From positions 1-64,000 of the forward strand of contig JBGTDU010000018.1 of assembly GCA_041748175.1 (NCBI GenBank): DNA of 64,000 bases. The letters are read 5' to 3'. Within the stretch, counting starts at the first letter, position 1. Each line of letters starts with the position of its first letter. Below are positions 6,494 through 14,772 of the stretch, piece by piece. A model generated the notes under the pieces. That model searched no databases and was not told the origin of the DNA. It was given only the letters and a program-made list of their open reading frames with translations. Position numbers and translations under genes: made by a program. Source of the stretch: JAHEJB01 sp041748175. GTDB taxonomy: Bacteria; Bacteroidota; Rhodothermia; Rhodothermales; Rubricoccaceae.

Positions 6494-6868
6494 ATGACTG
6501 AAGAGAGAGCTAGCGAACCCAGCGACTGGCGGGGCAACATGCTCTCCCGGCTCCGCGCATTGATCGAGCAGGCCGATCCCGACTTGGTAGAGGAGGTGAA
6601 ATGGCGGAAGCCGTCGAACCCGGCGGGCGTCCCAGTGTGGTCGCACGATGGAATGATCTGCACCGGAGAGACCTACAAAGACAAAGTCAAGCTGACCTTC
6701 GCGAAGGGAGCCGCTCTTGACGACCCATCTGGCCTCTTCAATGCGGGTTTTGGAGGAAACACCCGGCGTGCCATCGATTTCCATGAGGGCGAGGAGATTG
6801 ACGAGGAAGCGTTCATGGCTCTCATCCGCGAAGCGGTAGTGCTGAACGTGTCCCGCGCCAAGGGCTAA
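6494..6868 (+). CDS. DUF1801 protein, the intact copy
   Basis: The 124-residue protein has SDWRGNMLSRLRALIEQADPDLVEEVKWRKP, VPVWSHDGMICTGETYKDKVKLTFAKGAALDDPSGLFN and RRAIDFHEGEEIDEEAFMALIREAVVLN, the complete YdhG/DUF1801 fold. The function of the family is not established. It starts 13 bases after the PIN antitoxin and may be expressed with it. Three broken relatives lie at 4866, 5497 and 22442, so this family has been repeatedly acquired and lost here. Confidence 0.85.
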   Translation: MTEERASEPSDWRGNMLSRLRALIEQADPDLVEEVKWRKPSNPAGVPVWSHDGMICTGETYKDKVKLTFAKGAALDDPSGLFNAGFGGNTRRAIDFHEGEEIDEEAFMALIREAVVLNVSRAKG

Positions 6869-6887
6869 TTTCTTACTCGGCGGTTTT

Positions 6888-7152
6888 CACTCCCCGATCT
6901 CCTCCACCACAGCCCACCTAATCGCCGTCAAATTCGGTTCCGCCTCGGTGGCGGCGAGCACATCCTCAATGGAAACGGTTCGAGGACATTCGGGAGGCAT
7001 TCACCTGTGATGACGGAGATACGCTTGCAGCGCATCCTCATGTGGTTGCCTACGATGACATCGGGCACCGTGCTCATTCCTACGTCATCCATACCAATCA
7101 ATCGCAGGAAGCGGTACTCGGAACGCGTTTCGAGATTCGGTCCCATCAGCCC
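6888..7152 (-). pseudogene. Decayed duplicate of the purine nucleoside phosphorylase 3' end
   Basis: The minus strand reads GPNLETRSEYRFLRLIGMDDVGMSTVPDVIVGNHMRMRC, clearly the C-terminal region of the intact gene at 9017 (GPNLETRAEYRFLRTIGADAVGMSTVPEVIVANHMGIRC). It then continues with frameshifts through the equivalent of the last residues. The N-terminal two thirds are missing. With the ileS fragment at 2085 it marks a second, imported or duplicated, pnp-ileS junction. Confidence 0.9.
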
Positions 7153-7425
7153 ACTGCGTTTCACGGGTGAGCAGCAATCTATTGGGCCGATTTGACTGGC
7201 GGTCTCGCCGGCTGACGCCGACGACGAACAGCATATCCTGTTCATTCAGTGGACACGGAATGCCGTGTCCCAACGGGGTATCGGTCGCGTCATTCGATCT
7301 CAAAAAACTTCTAACCCCACTTCTCAGCCGGGAGCCTTGCGTTCCCGAAACTTTTGTCAGATGGGCGCATTTTTCCGGAGGCGGGGCCCCCGCACATTCG
7401 AGACCAACCAATGAGGGTGACGAAC
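7153..7425. other. Spacer with a hairpin, no gene seen
   Basis: No protein-like frame. A perfect 8-bp inverted repeat with a 4-base loop lies at 7251-7270 (GGACACGG / CCGTGTCC). Its core, GGACACG/CGTGTCC, recurs at about 39826-39840 downstream of sufD. Confidence 0.5.
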
Positions 7426-7899
7426 ATGGCCAAGAACACGATTTGCCTGTGGTACGACAAGGACGCGGAGGCTGCGGCCCACTTCTACGCCACGACCTTT
7501 CCGGATAGCGCGGTGGGCGCCGTGCACCCTGCGCCCAGCGATTACCCCAGCGGCAAGGAGGGTGACGTGCTTATGGTGGAATTCACCGTCGCCGGCGTGC
7601 CCTGTCTTGGCCTGAACGGTGGCCCGGCGTTCAAGCATAACGAGGCTTTCTCCTTCCAGATCGCGACGGACGATCAGGAAGAAACAGACCGCTACTGGAA
7701 CGCCATTGTCCGCAATGGCGGGCAGGAGAGCGCGTGCGGCTGGTGTAAGGACAAGTGGGGAATCTCCTGGCAAATCACGCCACGGGTGTTGATGGATGCG
7801 CACGCGGCCGGAGGCGAAGAGGCAAAACGCGCCTTCGAGGCCATGATGGACATGACCAAAATCGATGTCGCCGCGATCGAGGCGGCTCGGCGCGGGTGA
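7426..7899 (+). CDS. PhnB-like VOC-superfamily protein
   Basis: The 157-residue product MAKNTICLWYDKDAEAAAHFYATTFPDS matches the 3-demethylubiquinone-methyltransferase/PhnB-like branch of the vicinal-oxygen-chelate fold. Two beta-alpha-beta-beta-beta halves are visible: LMVEFTVAGVPCLGLNGGPAFKHNEAFSFQI, then ETDRYWNAIVRNGG and CGWCKDKWGISWQITPRVL. The family includes glyoxalase-like and unknown enzymes; the substrate is not predictable. An upstream ATG at 7411 in the same frame is an alternative start. It is a typical accessory gene and lies on the opposite strand to the core operon. Confidence 0.85.
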   Translation: MAKNTICLWYDKDAEAAAHFYATTFPDSAVGAVHPAPSDYPSGKEGDVLMVEFTVAGVPCLGLNGGPAFKHNEAFSFQIATDDQEETDRYWNAIVRNGGQESACGWCKDKWGISWQITPRVLMDAHAAGGEEAKRAFEAMMDMTKIDVAAIEAARRG

Positions 7900-8006
7900 G
7901 GACGTTCTGCGAAACCAGCTAACCCGTCGATGTCATTACTGGAAAGTCAAGCCGATGCTGACGCGCGCCACATCGTTCAATGGTCTTGGCGATGATGCTC
8001 CGAGAA

Positions 8007-8075
8007 GGTAGGGACGGCTCGCCGAGCCGTCCGCCTGAACCAATACAACGGCGCGCTCGGCGAGCACGCCCTACC
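8007..8075. repeat. Inverted pair of the GGTAGG palindromic element
   Basis: The left half (8007-8032, plus orientation) is GGTAGGGACG followed by the arms GGACGGCTC and GAGCCGTCC around GCC. The right half (8049-8075, minus orientation) is GGTAGGGCG, GTGCTCGCCGAGCGCGCCG. The right half begins on the base next to the TGA of the acidic-protein gene. Related copies are at 9862-9887 and 39853-39880. Confidence 0.8.
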
Positions 8076-8834
8076 TCAAGCCCCGCCTCGCTCAAACTGG
8101 TCGCGCGCTTCCTGAACGGCGAGGGCAACGGCGTTGCGGGCCTCGTAGGTAAGGCCGTACATCTCGCGGAATTCGTCGTCGCTGACGAACGGGCCATACT
8201 TGAGGCGCCGCAAATCTTCGAGCGCCTGATTGGCGTGGCCGAGCGCGCGCTTGAGCATGGCGATGCGCCTTCCGAGCGAGTCGAGCGATTCCCACTTCAG
8301 CGAGGCGTGCGCATTGACGACCTTGGCGCCGATCTGCAGGGCGTTGATGTAGAAGCCCTCGTAAACCTCCGGCCCTGCCGAATCCGGCAACCGCTTGCTC
8401 CACGCAATCACGATATCGGCGAGCGCCTCGGTCTTCTGGTAGAGAGGGTGGTCGTGCCAGTCTTCCTCGCCGAAAGGGTCATCGTCGTCATCGTCTTCTT
8501 CGGCGAGGGCGTCCAACTCGGCGGCGAACTCCGGGTCGAAATCGGAGAACGGCAGCGGCTCCTCGCCGAACTCGTCCGATTCGCGGTATTCCTTGACCGC
8601 ATCGGCGAACTCATCCCAGCCCATCTGCCGGTTGACCCAGTCGTCCATCGCGTAGTACCACGCCTCATGGATGGCCTCCGGGGCGTCGTCGTGCGGAGGT
8701 GGATTGGCCTCACTGTAGATCTCCCGAAACCGCATAATTCGGTCCACACGGGCATCGTTTCGCTTGAGCTCCTCCTCCCAGCGGTGCTCGTCCCACACCT
8801 CGTCGTCCATTCTTTCGTCGGATTCGTCGTTCAT
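8076..8834 (-). CDS. Acidic hypothetical protein
   Basis: I do not recognise this 252-residue protein. The N-terminal half is rich in Asp and Glu (MNDESDERMDDEVWDEHRWEEELKR, WYYAMDDWVNRQMGWDEFADAVKEY) and includes a run of six Asp around residue 115. The C-terminal half is a helical bundle (LYQKTEALADIVIAWSKRLPDS, YINALQIGAKVVNAHASL, GRRIAMLKRALGHANQALEDLRRL), followed by AVALAVQEARDQF. The helical part resembles proteins that handle four-helix bundles of the 23S rRNA intervening-sequence type only in general shape. No signal peptide. It follows the phosphorylase in the same direction, so it probably belongs to the core operon. Confidence 0.75.
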   Translation of the reverse strand: MNDESDERMDDEVWDEHRWEEELKRNDARVDRIMRFREIYSEANPPPHDDAPEAIHEAWYYAMDDWVNRQMGWDEFADAVKEYRESDEFGEEPLPFSDFDPEFAAELDALAEEDDDDDDPFGEEDWHDHPLYQKTEALADIVIAWSKRLPDSAGPEVYEGFYINALQIGAKVVNAHASLKWESLDSLGRRIAMLKRALGHANQALEDLRRLKYGPFVSDDEFREMYGLTYEARNAVALAVQEARDQFERGGA

Positions 8835-9016
8835 CGCGGTACAGCCGGGTGCGGAAACGGGTGGGCGCTAAAGGTAGGCCATACGAACGGATGTGCAGCG
8901 CGAACGGACGGCCATCCGATGTTCGTCCGAAAAATAAACGGTCCCGGAGACGGCATGCCGCGTCCCCGCAGAGCACGATGCCGGAGGTCCTGCGACGCGG
9001 TGGTTGTGGGGGCGTC

Positions 9017-9850
9017 CTATCGCCCAATTTCCTCCACCACCGCTCGCATTATCGCCGTCAGATTCGGTTCGGCCTCGGCGGCGGCGGCGAGGACGTCTTC
9101 AATGGAAACCGGTTCGAGGGTATCCGGGAAGCACTCGTCGGTGATGACGGAGATGGCCATGCACCGGATCCCCATGTGGTTGGCGACGATGACTTCCGGC
9201 ACGGTGCTCATTCCAACGGCGTCCGCGCCAATCGTCCGCAGAAAACGATACTCCGCGCGGGTTTCGAGATTCGGACCTTCGACCGCCACATACACGCCTT
9301 GCTGCAAGCGGATGCCGCGTTTCAGCGCAGCCTGCTCGGCGATGTCGCGCAAGCCCCTGTCATACGGTTCGCTCATGTCGGGAAAGCGCGGCCCCCACTC
9401 GTCAGCGTTGGGGCCGGTGAGTGGGTTCACCCCTTGCAGGTTGATGTGGTCGGTGAGCAGCATCATGTCGCCGCGGCGGAACAGCGGGTTCATACCGCCG
9501 GCGGCGTTGGAAACAAGCAACGTATCGACGCCCAGTTGCTTCATCACGCGAACTGGAAAGGTGATCTGCCTCCCGTCGTAGCCCTCGTACAGGTGGAACC
9601 GCCCCTGCATCGCCAGGACAGGCGCGCCACCCAAAGTCCCGCCGATCAATCGTCCCTGGTGGCTCTCAACGGTCGATACAGGAAAGTGCGGGATGTCCTG
9701 GTACTCCACCGCCATCGCGTTCTCGATTTCCTCCGCCAGCCTCCCGAGGCCCGTTCCTAGAATCAGCCCGATTCGGGCGCTTGTCTCAACCCTACCGCGC
9801 AGAAAGGCTGCTGCTTCGTTTACGCGGGAGCGGTGGGTGTCCAGATCCAT
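9017..9850 (-). CDS. punA: Purine nucleoside phosphorylase
   Basis: Phosphorolysis of inosine and guanosine to base and ribose-1-phosphate in purine salvage. The 277-residue protein has the trimeric-class landmarks: IGLILGTGLGRLAEEI (phosphate loop), FPVSTVESHQGRLIGG, MQGRFHLYEGY, VSNAAGGMNP, LTDHINLQGVNPL, YVAVEGPNLETRAEYRFLRTIGADAVGMSTVPEV (Glu and Met around the substrate) and SVITDEC. ATG at 9850 is preferred; an upstream in-frame start at 9889 lies in the repeat between this gene and divIVA. It is downstream of divIVA in one operon. A decayed copy of its 3' end lies at 6888. Confidence 0.95.
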   Translation of the reverse strand: MDLDTHRSRVNEAAAFLRGRVETSARIGLILGTGLGRLAEEIENAMAVEYQDIPHFPVSTVESHQGRLIGGTLGGAPVLAMQGRFHLYEGYDGRQITFPVRVMKQLGVDTLLVSNAAGGMNPLFRRGDMMLLTDHINLQGVNPLTGPNADEWGPRFPDMSEPYDRGLRDIAEQAALKRGIRLQQGVYVAVEGPNLETRAEYRFLRTIGADAVGMSTVPEVIVANHMGIRCMAISVITDECFPDTLEPVSIEDVLAAAAEAEPNLTAIMRAVVEEIGR

Positions 9851-9861
9851 AGGCTTGTCTC

Positions 9862-9887
9862 GGGCACCTCGGCGAGGCGTCCCTACC
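9862..9887 (-). repeat. GGTAGG palindromic element between divIVA and the phosphorylase
   Basis: On the minus strand the sequence is GGTAGGGACGCCTCGCCGAG followed by GTGCCC. It starts 2 bases after the TGA of divIVA and fills most of the spacer to the phosphorylase start. The core CTCGCCGAG is shared with the copies at 8007-8075 and 39853-39880. Confidence 0.75.
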
Positions 9888-9889
9888 AC

Positions 9890-11332
9890 TCAATCCAGGT
9901 CCTCGAGAATCCGGCGGATCCTGTCGCGCTCCGATTCAGATGTTGAAGGCGTCGAAGGTTCATGGTCGCCATCGCCGGTGACCAGCTCACGCAGGCTCCA
10001 GTCATGTGCCGCGTCGGAACCGGGGATGGGGGGCCGCGCCCGCTCGTCGGTTGACGACGGGTCGTTTGTGAACGGCGATTCGAAGAACGACGAGTTGAAG
10101 GGATCTTTCGGCGTCTCGTCCATTGGCTGAGGCTTCGTACCGGAGAGCATATCGCGATACGTCGGGCGGGGGGACGATTCCCCGGTAACGATAGGAGGCG
10201 GCGGAGGCGTCTCCTCCATTAGCTGCTCGACCGATTCGAGACCCTTGGGTAGGGGCGGCGGGGCCATGATTCGGGCTTCTTCGACGGGTGGCCAAACCGG
10301 CAAGGCAGGCGGAGGCGGCGGAGGTTCCGCAACGGGCTGTCGCCCTCCGAAGACGGGCGGATCAGAAGAAATGGGCGGATCAGCCGGAAGGGGCGGACGC
10401 GAGTAGGGCTCAAGGGGTGGCGGGGGAAACGTTTCCGGTTCCGGAGAACGCACGGGTGCATCGGGTTCGAAGTACGGAGCGGCCGGTGGTTCAACAGCGA
10501 TGGTCGGCGATTGGATCGGGGGAGGCGGTTCGCTGGCAGCTGCCGGTTGCTCGACTGGTCGGGGAGATTCACGGGCTGTAATCGGCACTTCAACCGGTGG
10601 CGGCGCGACTTTCGGAGCGGGTGGCGTGGCCGCGAGTGGTGGCGCGGCGGGCTCCTCAACAGGTGTGCCTTCCACTGGCGCCATCTCGGGCTCTACTTCG
10701 CTCGTGGTGTCCGAGACAACGTCCGCTTCGTCATCGCCCATTCCTTCGATAGCGTGCGCTGGAGCTACCGCCTCGGGGGCCTCGATGTCGAGTGCTGCAT
10801 CCTGGGTTGCCTGCTGGGCCAGCATTCCAGCCAGCCCCGGGTTGTTTGCAGGAACAAGACGAATGAATCCGCTCGGATCATCGCCCTGGAACTGGGCCAG
10901 CACCTCCATCTCTGCCATGAGAAATGCGCGCATCCGCGCGGCGATTTCGCTCTGGCGGGAACTCAGCCTGACCAGATCCTGCTTGATTCCGAACCGCTCC
11001 TGCTCGGCATCCTGCAGCATCCGCTGGGCGCGCAATTCCGCCTCTTCCACCGTCAGTTCGGCCTTTTTCTGGGCATTGTCCTCCAATTGGCGGGCCGTGT
11101 TGCGCGACGTTTCGAGTGCCTCCTGGAGGGCCAGTTCAACCCTCTCGTAATGCGTCAGCTTGCCTAGCAGCTCGCGGTTCCGATCCTCCAATCGGCGGTT
11201 CTCTTCGAGGACCTCGGCCCATTGGTCCGCCATCTGACGGACGAACCCGTTCACCTCGTCCGGGTCAAATCCACTGAGTCGAAATCGTTTGGCAAACTGA
11301 TGCTTGCGGAGTTCCAGGGGGGAGAGTTTCAT
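9890..11332 (-). CDS. divIVA: DivIVA-domain protein with a long proline-rich tail
   Basis: Residues 1 to about 60 are a DivIVA N-terminal domain (MKLSPLELRKHQFAKRFRLSGFDPDEVNGFVRQMADQW), the part that binds curved membrane in characterised DivIVA proteins. A coiled coil follows to about residue 150 (VLEENRRLEDRNRELLGKLTHYERVELALQEALETSRNTARQLEDNAQKKAE). The remaining roughly 320 residues are a Pro, Glu and Ala-rich low-complexity tail, ending in an acidic-basic SESERDRIRRILEDLD. Total 480 residues, longer than typical Gram-positive DivIVA. It lies between yggS and the phosphorylase, an order seen in related bacteria and linked to cell-division loci. A role in pole or division-site organisation is inferred. 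Confidence 0.9.
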   Translation of the reverse strand: MKLSPLELRKHQFAKRFRLSGFDPDEVNGFVRQMADQWAEVLEENRRLEDRNRELLGKLTHYERVELALQEALETSRNTARQLEDNAQKKAELTVEEAELRAQRMLQDAEQERFGIKQDLVRLSSRQSEIAARMRAFLMAEMEVLAQFQGDDPSGFIRLVPANNPGLAGMLAQQATQDAALDIEAPEAVAPAHAIEGMGDDEADVVSDTTSEVEPEMAPVEGTPVEEPAAPPLAATPPAPKVAPPPVEVPITARESPRPVEQPAAASEPPPPIQSPTIAVEPPAAPYFEPDAPVRSPEPETFPPPPLEPYSRPPLPADPPISSDPPVFGGRQPVAEPPPPPPALPVWPPVEEARIMAPPPLPKGLESVEQLMEETPPPPPIVTGESSPRPTYRDMLSGTKPQPMDETPKDPFNSSFFESPFTNDPSSTDERARPPIPGSDAAHDWSLRELVTGDGDHEPSTPSTSESERDRIRRILEDLD

Positions 11333-11479
11333 GGCGGCGTAACTCGGACTCCGGAGAACGGCCGCGCTCGTGGGACGAAACGAACGTACGCCGGAATCGT
11401 GGGGGACGGGAAGGCCGTGGTGGCGTAACCGCGGCGTAGGCTGGAAGCTAAGAAAATCCTTCCCGTGCGTCTCACCCTG

Positions 11480-12220
11480 CTACTCCCGTGCACCAAAAAG
11501 AACGGATCCAAGGCGGATATGGGTGGCACCTTCCTCAATGGCGACCTCGAAATCGCCACTCATTCCCATGGAGAGCGCGCGGATTTGACCATTCGACTGA
11601 CCGGATGGCGCGGCCTCAACCAGCTTGCGCAGTTGCTGAAACTGTGGGCGAACAATGGTCTCAAGTTCAGAAAGCGTATGGGCGGGAGCGGCCAGCGTCA
11701 TTAGTCCCCGCACACTGAGGTTTGGGAAAGCGCTCAGTCCTTCAAGCAATTGGGGAAGTGCCGCCGGCGCTACGCCCGACTTTGAGGCCTCCGCGGAAAC
11801 ATTGACCTGGACCATGCACGGGATGACGCGCGCCGATTCTCCTGCCAGCCGATCGAGTACCCCTGCAAGACGGGCGCTGTCCAGCGCGTGAAAGCAGTCC
11901 GCGCGATGAACGGCTTCCTTCGCCTTGTTTCGTTGAAGCGGCCCGATGAGATGCCAGCGAAGGACGCCGCCGAGGACTTCGCCAGGAACCGCGTCGCTTT
12001 TGGAGACGAGTTCTTGCACACGATTCTCGCCAAAATCCGAGAGGCCCGCGGATAAAGCGGCCTCTACCACCGCGGCCGAATACGTCTTCGTCACCGCGAT
12101 CAGCGTGATTTCGCTCGATGATCGCCCCGCCCTGGAACAGGCCCGTTCGATGCGCTCGCGAACACCCTCAAGGCGTTGTGCGATGATTTCGGCGAGGAGC
12201 TCGTCGGACGCCATCGGCAT
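11480..12220 (-). CDS. yggS: YggS-family PLP-binding protein
   Basis: A single-domain PLP protein involved in vitamin B6 and amino-acid homeostasis. It has no firmly known reaction. The 246-residue product shows IAVTKTYSAAVVEAALSAGLSDFGENRVQE (Lys of VTKT binds PLP; GENRVQE is the family signature), WHLIGPLQRNKAKEAV, VQVNVSAEASKSGVAP, VRGLMTLAAP and ALSMGMSGDFEVAIEEGATHIRLGSVLFG. ATG at 12220 gives the normal N-terminus; a longer frame from 12325 adds unrelated residues. It is the first gene of the yggS-divIVA-pnp group. Confidence 0.95.
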   Translation of the reverse strand: MPMASDELLAEIIAQRLEGVRERIERACSRAGRSSSEITLIAVTKTYSAAVVEAALSAGLSDFGENRVQELVSKSDAVPGEVLGGVLRWHLIGPLQRNKAKEAVHRADCFHALDSARLAGVLDRLAGESARVIPCMVQVNVSAEASKSGVAPAALPQLLEGLSAFPNLSVRGLMTLAAPAHTLSELETIVRPQFQQLRKLVEAAPSGQSNGQIRALSMGMSGDFEVAIEEGATHIRLGSVLFGARE

Positions 12221-12381
12221 TTTTGGAATGGGTTGAAAGTAGCCAGATTCGCAAGGACACGTTCCAAATCTACCTGCAATCGGCTGCTCCTCGCACCAAA
12301 TCGCGTCGCGCAGTGCTCGGCCCAATGGTTGCCAATACGAAAGTCAGTAGGCCTCCAATTTCACCACATACCTCCGCCGTC

Positions 12382-12594
12382 ATGTCACCAAATTCACCAC
12401 TTATCTCCCGCGTTCTCACCCGAGCCCGCGAGGACTGGCTGGATGGCGATCCATCCGCATGGTCGCGCTACACAAGTTGCATTGCACAGATTGAAGACCA
12501 TTTCCACTTTCGTGAGCAGATCCTTGGACAACCGCAGGATCGGCCGGCCATGCCCACATGGAACCCGCTGAGTTCGCAGCATCCGCTTTCCTGA
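12382..12594 (+). CDS. Possible small hypothetical protein
   Basis: A 70-codon frame, MSPNSPLISRVLTRAREDWLDGDPSAWSRYTSCIAQIEDHFHFREQILGQPQ, whose middle looks like a real amphipathic helix-turn-helix segment. It starts 160 bases upstream of yggS on the opposite strand and ends 45 bases before the DinB-like gene. I recognise no family, and the frame could be chance. Confidence 0.3.
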   Translation: MSPNSPLISRVLTRAREDWLDGDPSAWSRYTSCIAQIEDHFHFREQILGQPQDRPAMPTWNPLSSQHPLS

Positions 12595-12639
12595 GACGGG
12601 CCGTGGTAGCTTCCGGCCCCTGTGCCGGATCCACTGTCA

Positions 12640-13212
12640 ATGCCTTCCTCTCTATCGGAACTGGGTGAGCAACTCTATGTCGAGCGCACTTCGTTTATGG
12701 ATGCGCTGGACGCCGCGAGGCCCGACTTGCGAACAGCGAAACCGACGGCAGGCGCCTGGTCTCCTCTGGAAATTGCGAAACACCTTTACCAAACCGAGCG
12801 ATCCGTTCTGCGGGGTATTACGAGGCAGGTGGATCCCAAGAACGAAATACGCGACTTTGGGAAGCCCTCGCGCGCCAAGTTCGTCGCGCTGATTTTCGCC
12901 TTGCGGTCCCCGGTAAAATTCAAGGTGCCACCGAACGCCGAAGCGATTATCCCGAACGAAATGACCTATGAGGAAATCTGGGCGGATTGGCCTGGCTTTC
13001 AAGTCCAATGGGATTCTGTCGTCGAATCCTTTCCTTCGGACCTACTCAGCATCGGGCTGATTCTCCATCCGGTAACCGGGCCGATGACGCTGGCCCAAAG
13101 CCTCCAGTTTCTTGCCGTTCACTCGGCACGGCACTACAAGCAGTTAGAGCGGACGATAGCAGATTTGACCGCAATGTGGATGGAGCGTCCGCCTGAAGAG
13201 GCCCGAAATTGA
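12640..13212 (+). CDS. DinB-superfamily protein
   Basis: The 190-residue protein has the four-helix DinB/YfiT pattern: LGEQLYVERTSFMDALDAARPDL, WSPLEIAKHLYQTERSVLRGI (first metal histidine, in the KHLYQTE position), and a C-terminal TLAQSLQFLAVHSARHYKQLERTI with two further histidines. Members bind a divalent metal and are often thiol-dependent hydrolases or transferases; the substrate is not predictable. ATG at 12640 is preferred to a GTG at 12622. Confidence 0.8.
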   Translation: MPSSLSELGEQLYVERTSFMDALDAARPDLRTAKPTAGAWSPLEIAKHLYQTERSVLRGITRQVDPKNEIRDFGKPSRAKFVALIFALRSPVKFKVPPNAEAIIPNEMTYEEIWADWPGFQVQWDSVVESFPSDLLSIGLILHPVTGPMTLAQSLQFLAVHSARHYKQLERTIADLTAMWMERPPEEARN

Positions 13213-13360
13213 GAAGCGGATTTCTCCAGTACGTGGGCGGAAGATGGCGCCGCTACGGGTGTTTGTTGCACGGCTCAACGCGTAATTTAGGGCCGTTTCC
13301 CAACAGGCTGTTGAAATACTCTGTTCAAAAGATTCTCGTCATGCCGTTCCCTCACCCCGG

Positions 13361-13382
13361 CCCTCTCCCGGATGGGAGAGGG
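13361..13382 (+). terminator. Hairpin after the DinB-like gene, possible terminator or dispersed element
   Basis: A 9-bp perfect stem, CCCTCTCCC / GGGAGAGGG with loop GGAT, is followed two bases later by TTTT. It is embedded in a CTCACCCCGG context that is common in dispersed intergenic elements. The rest of 13213-13451 holds no gene. Confidence 0.4.
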
Positions 13383-13451
13383 GGATTTTGAGTATCGATC
13401 TTTCAATCTCCAGGCCGCGTGCGGATAGATCCACAGCCTGCTAAGCGTTAG

Positions 13452-14474
13452 ATGCTGCATCGCGTCCTCATCCTGCTCATTACACTTCTGACCGTTTCGG
13501 CCGGTTGTGGCATCAAGCTTCCTCCTGCGCTCTCCGGAGAAGATCTGCCCCCGCCTTTTTCCGACGAAGCCGTGAACTTTCTTGTCTTCGGCGACTGGGG
13601 TCGCGATGGCTTCTTCAACCAGAGAGATGTCGCCCAACAAATGGGCCTTACCGCGGAGGAGATCAGCAGCCGGTTTGTGATCTCAACGGGTGACAACTTC
13701 TATCCCTCCGGTGTTCGTGATGTAGATGACTCCAAGTGGCAGAGCTCGTTCGAACGGATTTATACCGCGGCATCGTTGCAAAAACCTTGGTACGTCGTGC
13801 TCGGAAATCACGATTGGCAGGGAAATGTGGATGCCGAGATCGAGTATTCGGACCGGAGCGACCGATGGAAGATGCCGGACCATTACTTCAGCGAAGAGAT
13901 CGAAATCAACGATTCTACAAAGGCGCTGTTCGTGTTCATCGACACGACACCGATAGCCGATGCGGAGCGTTCGCGCCTGTACCCACAGTCCGAGCTGTGG
14001 GATGCCGATCGGCAACTCGCTTGGATTGACAGTACGCTCGCCAACAGCGACGACCGCTGGAAAATCGTGGTGGGCCATCACCCGGTTTATGTCGCCAGCT
14101 CCAAGTACGAGGACAACCCCGAACTCGTCCGTCGACTTGTGCCCATCATGGAGCGCCATGGTGTGCAAGTCTACTTTGCAGGCCACGACCACAACCTCCA
14201 ACACCTCCGCGACGAAGCCGGAAAAATCAACTACTTCGTGTCAGGTGCGGGGTCGCTGACTCGTGGCGTCGACCGGGATGATACCCGGGCGTTTTTCGCT
14301 CTGCGCGTTCCCGGATTCATGGCCGTTTCTCTCACGGCCGAGACCATGTATGTCAAGGCCATGGGCGAGAATGGCCTGGCGTATTACTTCGCCAATGTGC
14401 CCGTTGGCGAACTCGCCGAGCCCGATTCGACATCCGGCACTACTTCTCAGGTCTCAGGATCCGGTTCTCAGTAG
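13452..14474 (+). CDS. Purple-acid-phosphatase-like metallophosphoesterase lipoprotein
   Basis: A 340-residue secreted lipoprotein with signal peptide MLHRVLILLITLLTVSAGC (lipobox cysteine about residue 19). The catalytic domain has all dimetal motifs: VFGDWGRDG, VISTGDNFYPSG, VVLGNHDW, IVVGHHPVY and VYFAGHDHNLQHL. The order and the GDWG/GNHDW forms match tartrate-resistant (type 5) acid phosphatases. It likely hydrolyses phosphate esters outside the inner membrane. The Ser/Thr/Gly tail (DSTSGTTSQVSGSGSQ) is disordered. Confidence 0.9.
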   Translation: MLHRVLILLITLLTVSAGCGIKLPPALSGEDLPPPFSDEAVNFLVFGDWGRDGFFNQRDVAQQMGLTAEEISSRFVISTGDNFYPSGVRDVDDSKWQSSFERIYTAASLQKPWYVVLGNHDWQGNVDAEIEYSDRSDRWKMPDHYFSEEIEINDSTKALFVFIDTTPIADAERSRLYPQSELWDADRQLAWIDSTLANSDDRWKIVVGHHPVYVASSKYEDNPELVRRLVPIMERHGVQVYFAGHDHNLQHLRDEAGKINYFVSGAGSLTRGVDRDDTRAFFALRVPGFMAVSLTAETMYVKAMGENGLAYYFANVPVGELAEPDSTSGTTSQVSGSGSQ

Positions 14475-14761
14475 TCGGCTCGGTCAGGATCATCGGACGA
14501 ATGTGGCCGCGCCCGCGACGCGCGATGGCCTTGCACACGCTCAATCATCTCGTCGTAGGCCTGCTGACAGAGGTAGGTCTTGCCATCCGTGTAAACGGGC
14601 CGGAGGTAATACGTCCCCTTTCTGTGCAAAGGAGAACCGAAGGCAATGCACGTTTCCGATTCCACCGAGCCGTCAGAACGATGCCATCTCACGCGCTTCC
14701 ATTGCCGCCCGGCTAACGCTATCCAGAAGGCCTCCTCATGTTCAGGCCGGACGGATGGCAT
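14468..14761 (-). CDS. Small hypothetical protein
   Basis: A 97-residue protein MPSVRPEHEEAFWIALAGRQWKRVRWHRSDGSVESETCIAFGSPLHRKGTYYLRPVYTDGKTYLCQQAYDEMIERVQGHRASR. Not recognised. The even spread of Trp, Tyr and charged residues and the helix YLCQQAYDEMIERV look like a real folded protein. It overlaps the 3' end of the phosphatase gene by 7 bases on the opposite strand and follows the small membrane-protein gene at 14773 in the same direction. Confidence 0.55.
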   Translation of the reverse strand: MPSVRPEHEEAFWIALAGRQWKRVRWHRSDGSVESETCIAFGSPLHRKGTYYLRPVYTDGKTYLCQQAYDEMIERVQGHRASRARPHSSDDPDRADY

Positions 14762-14772
14762 GGCACCATCGG

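Noticed and set aside
7983..7996. 14-base match (TCTTGGCGATGATG) to the ileS leader
   Set aside because: Too short alone to call a third remnant of the leader; noted only as a possible trace.
7980..9581. Long plus-strand frame of 533 codons
   Set aside because: It is antisense to the acidic protein and the phosphorylase, both of which are clearly coding on the minus strand; the frame reflects their GC bias.
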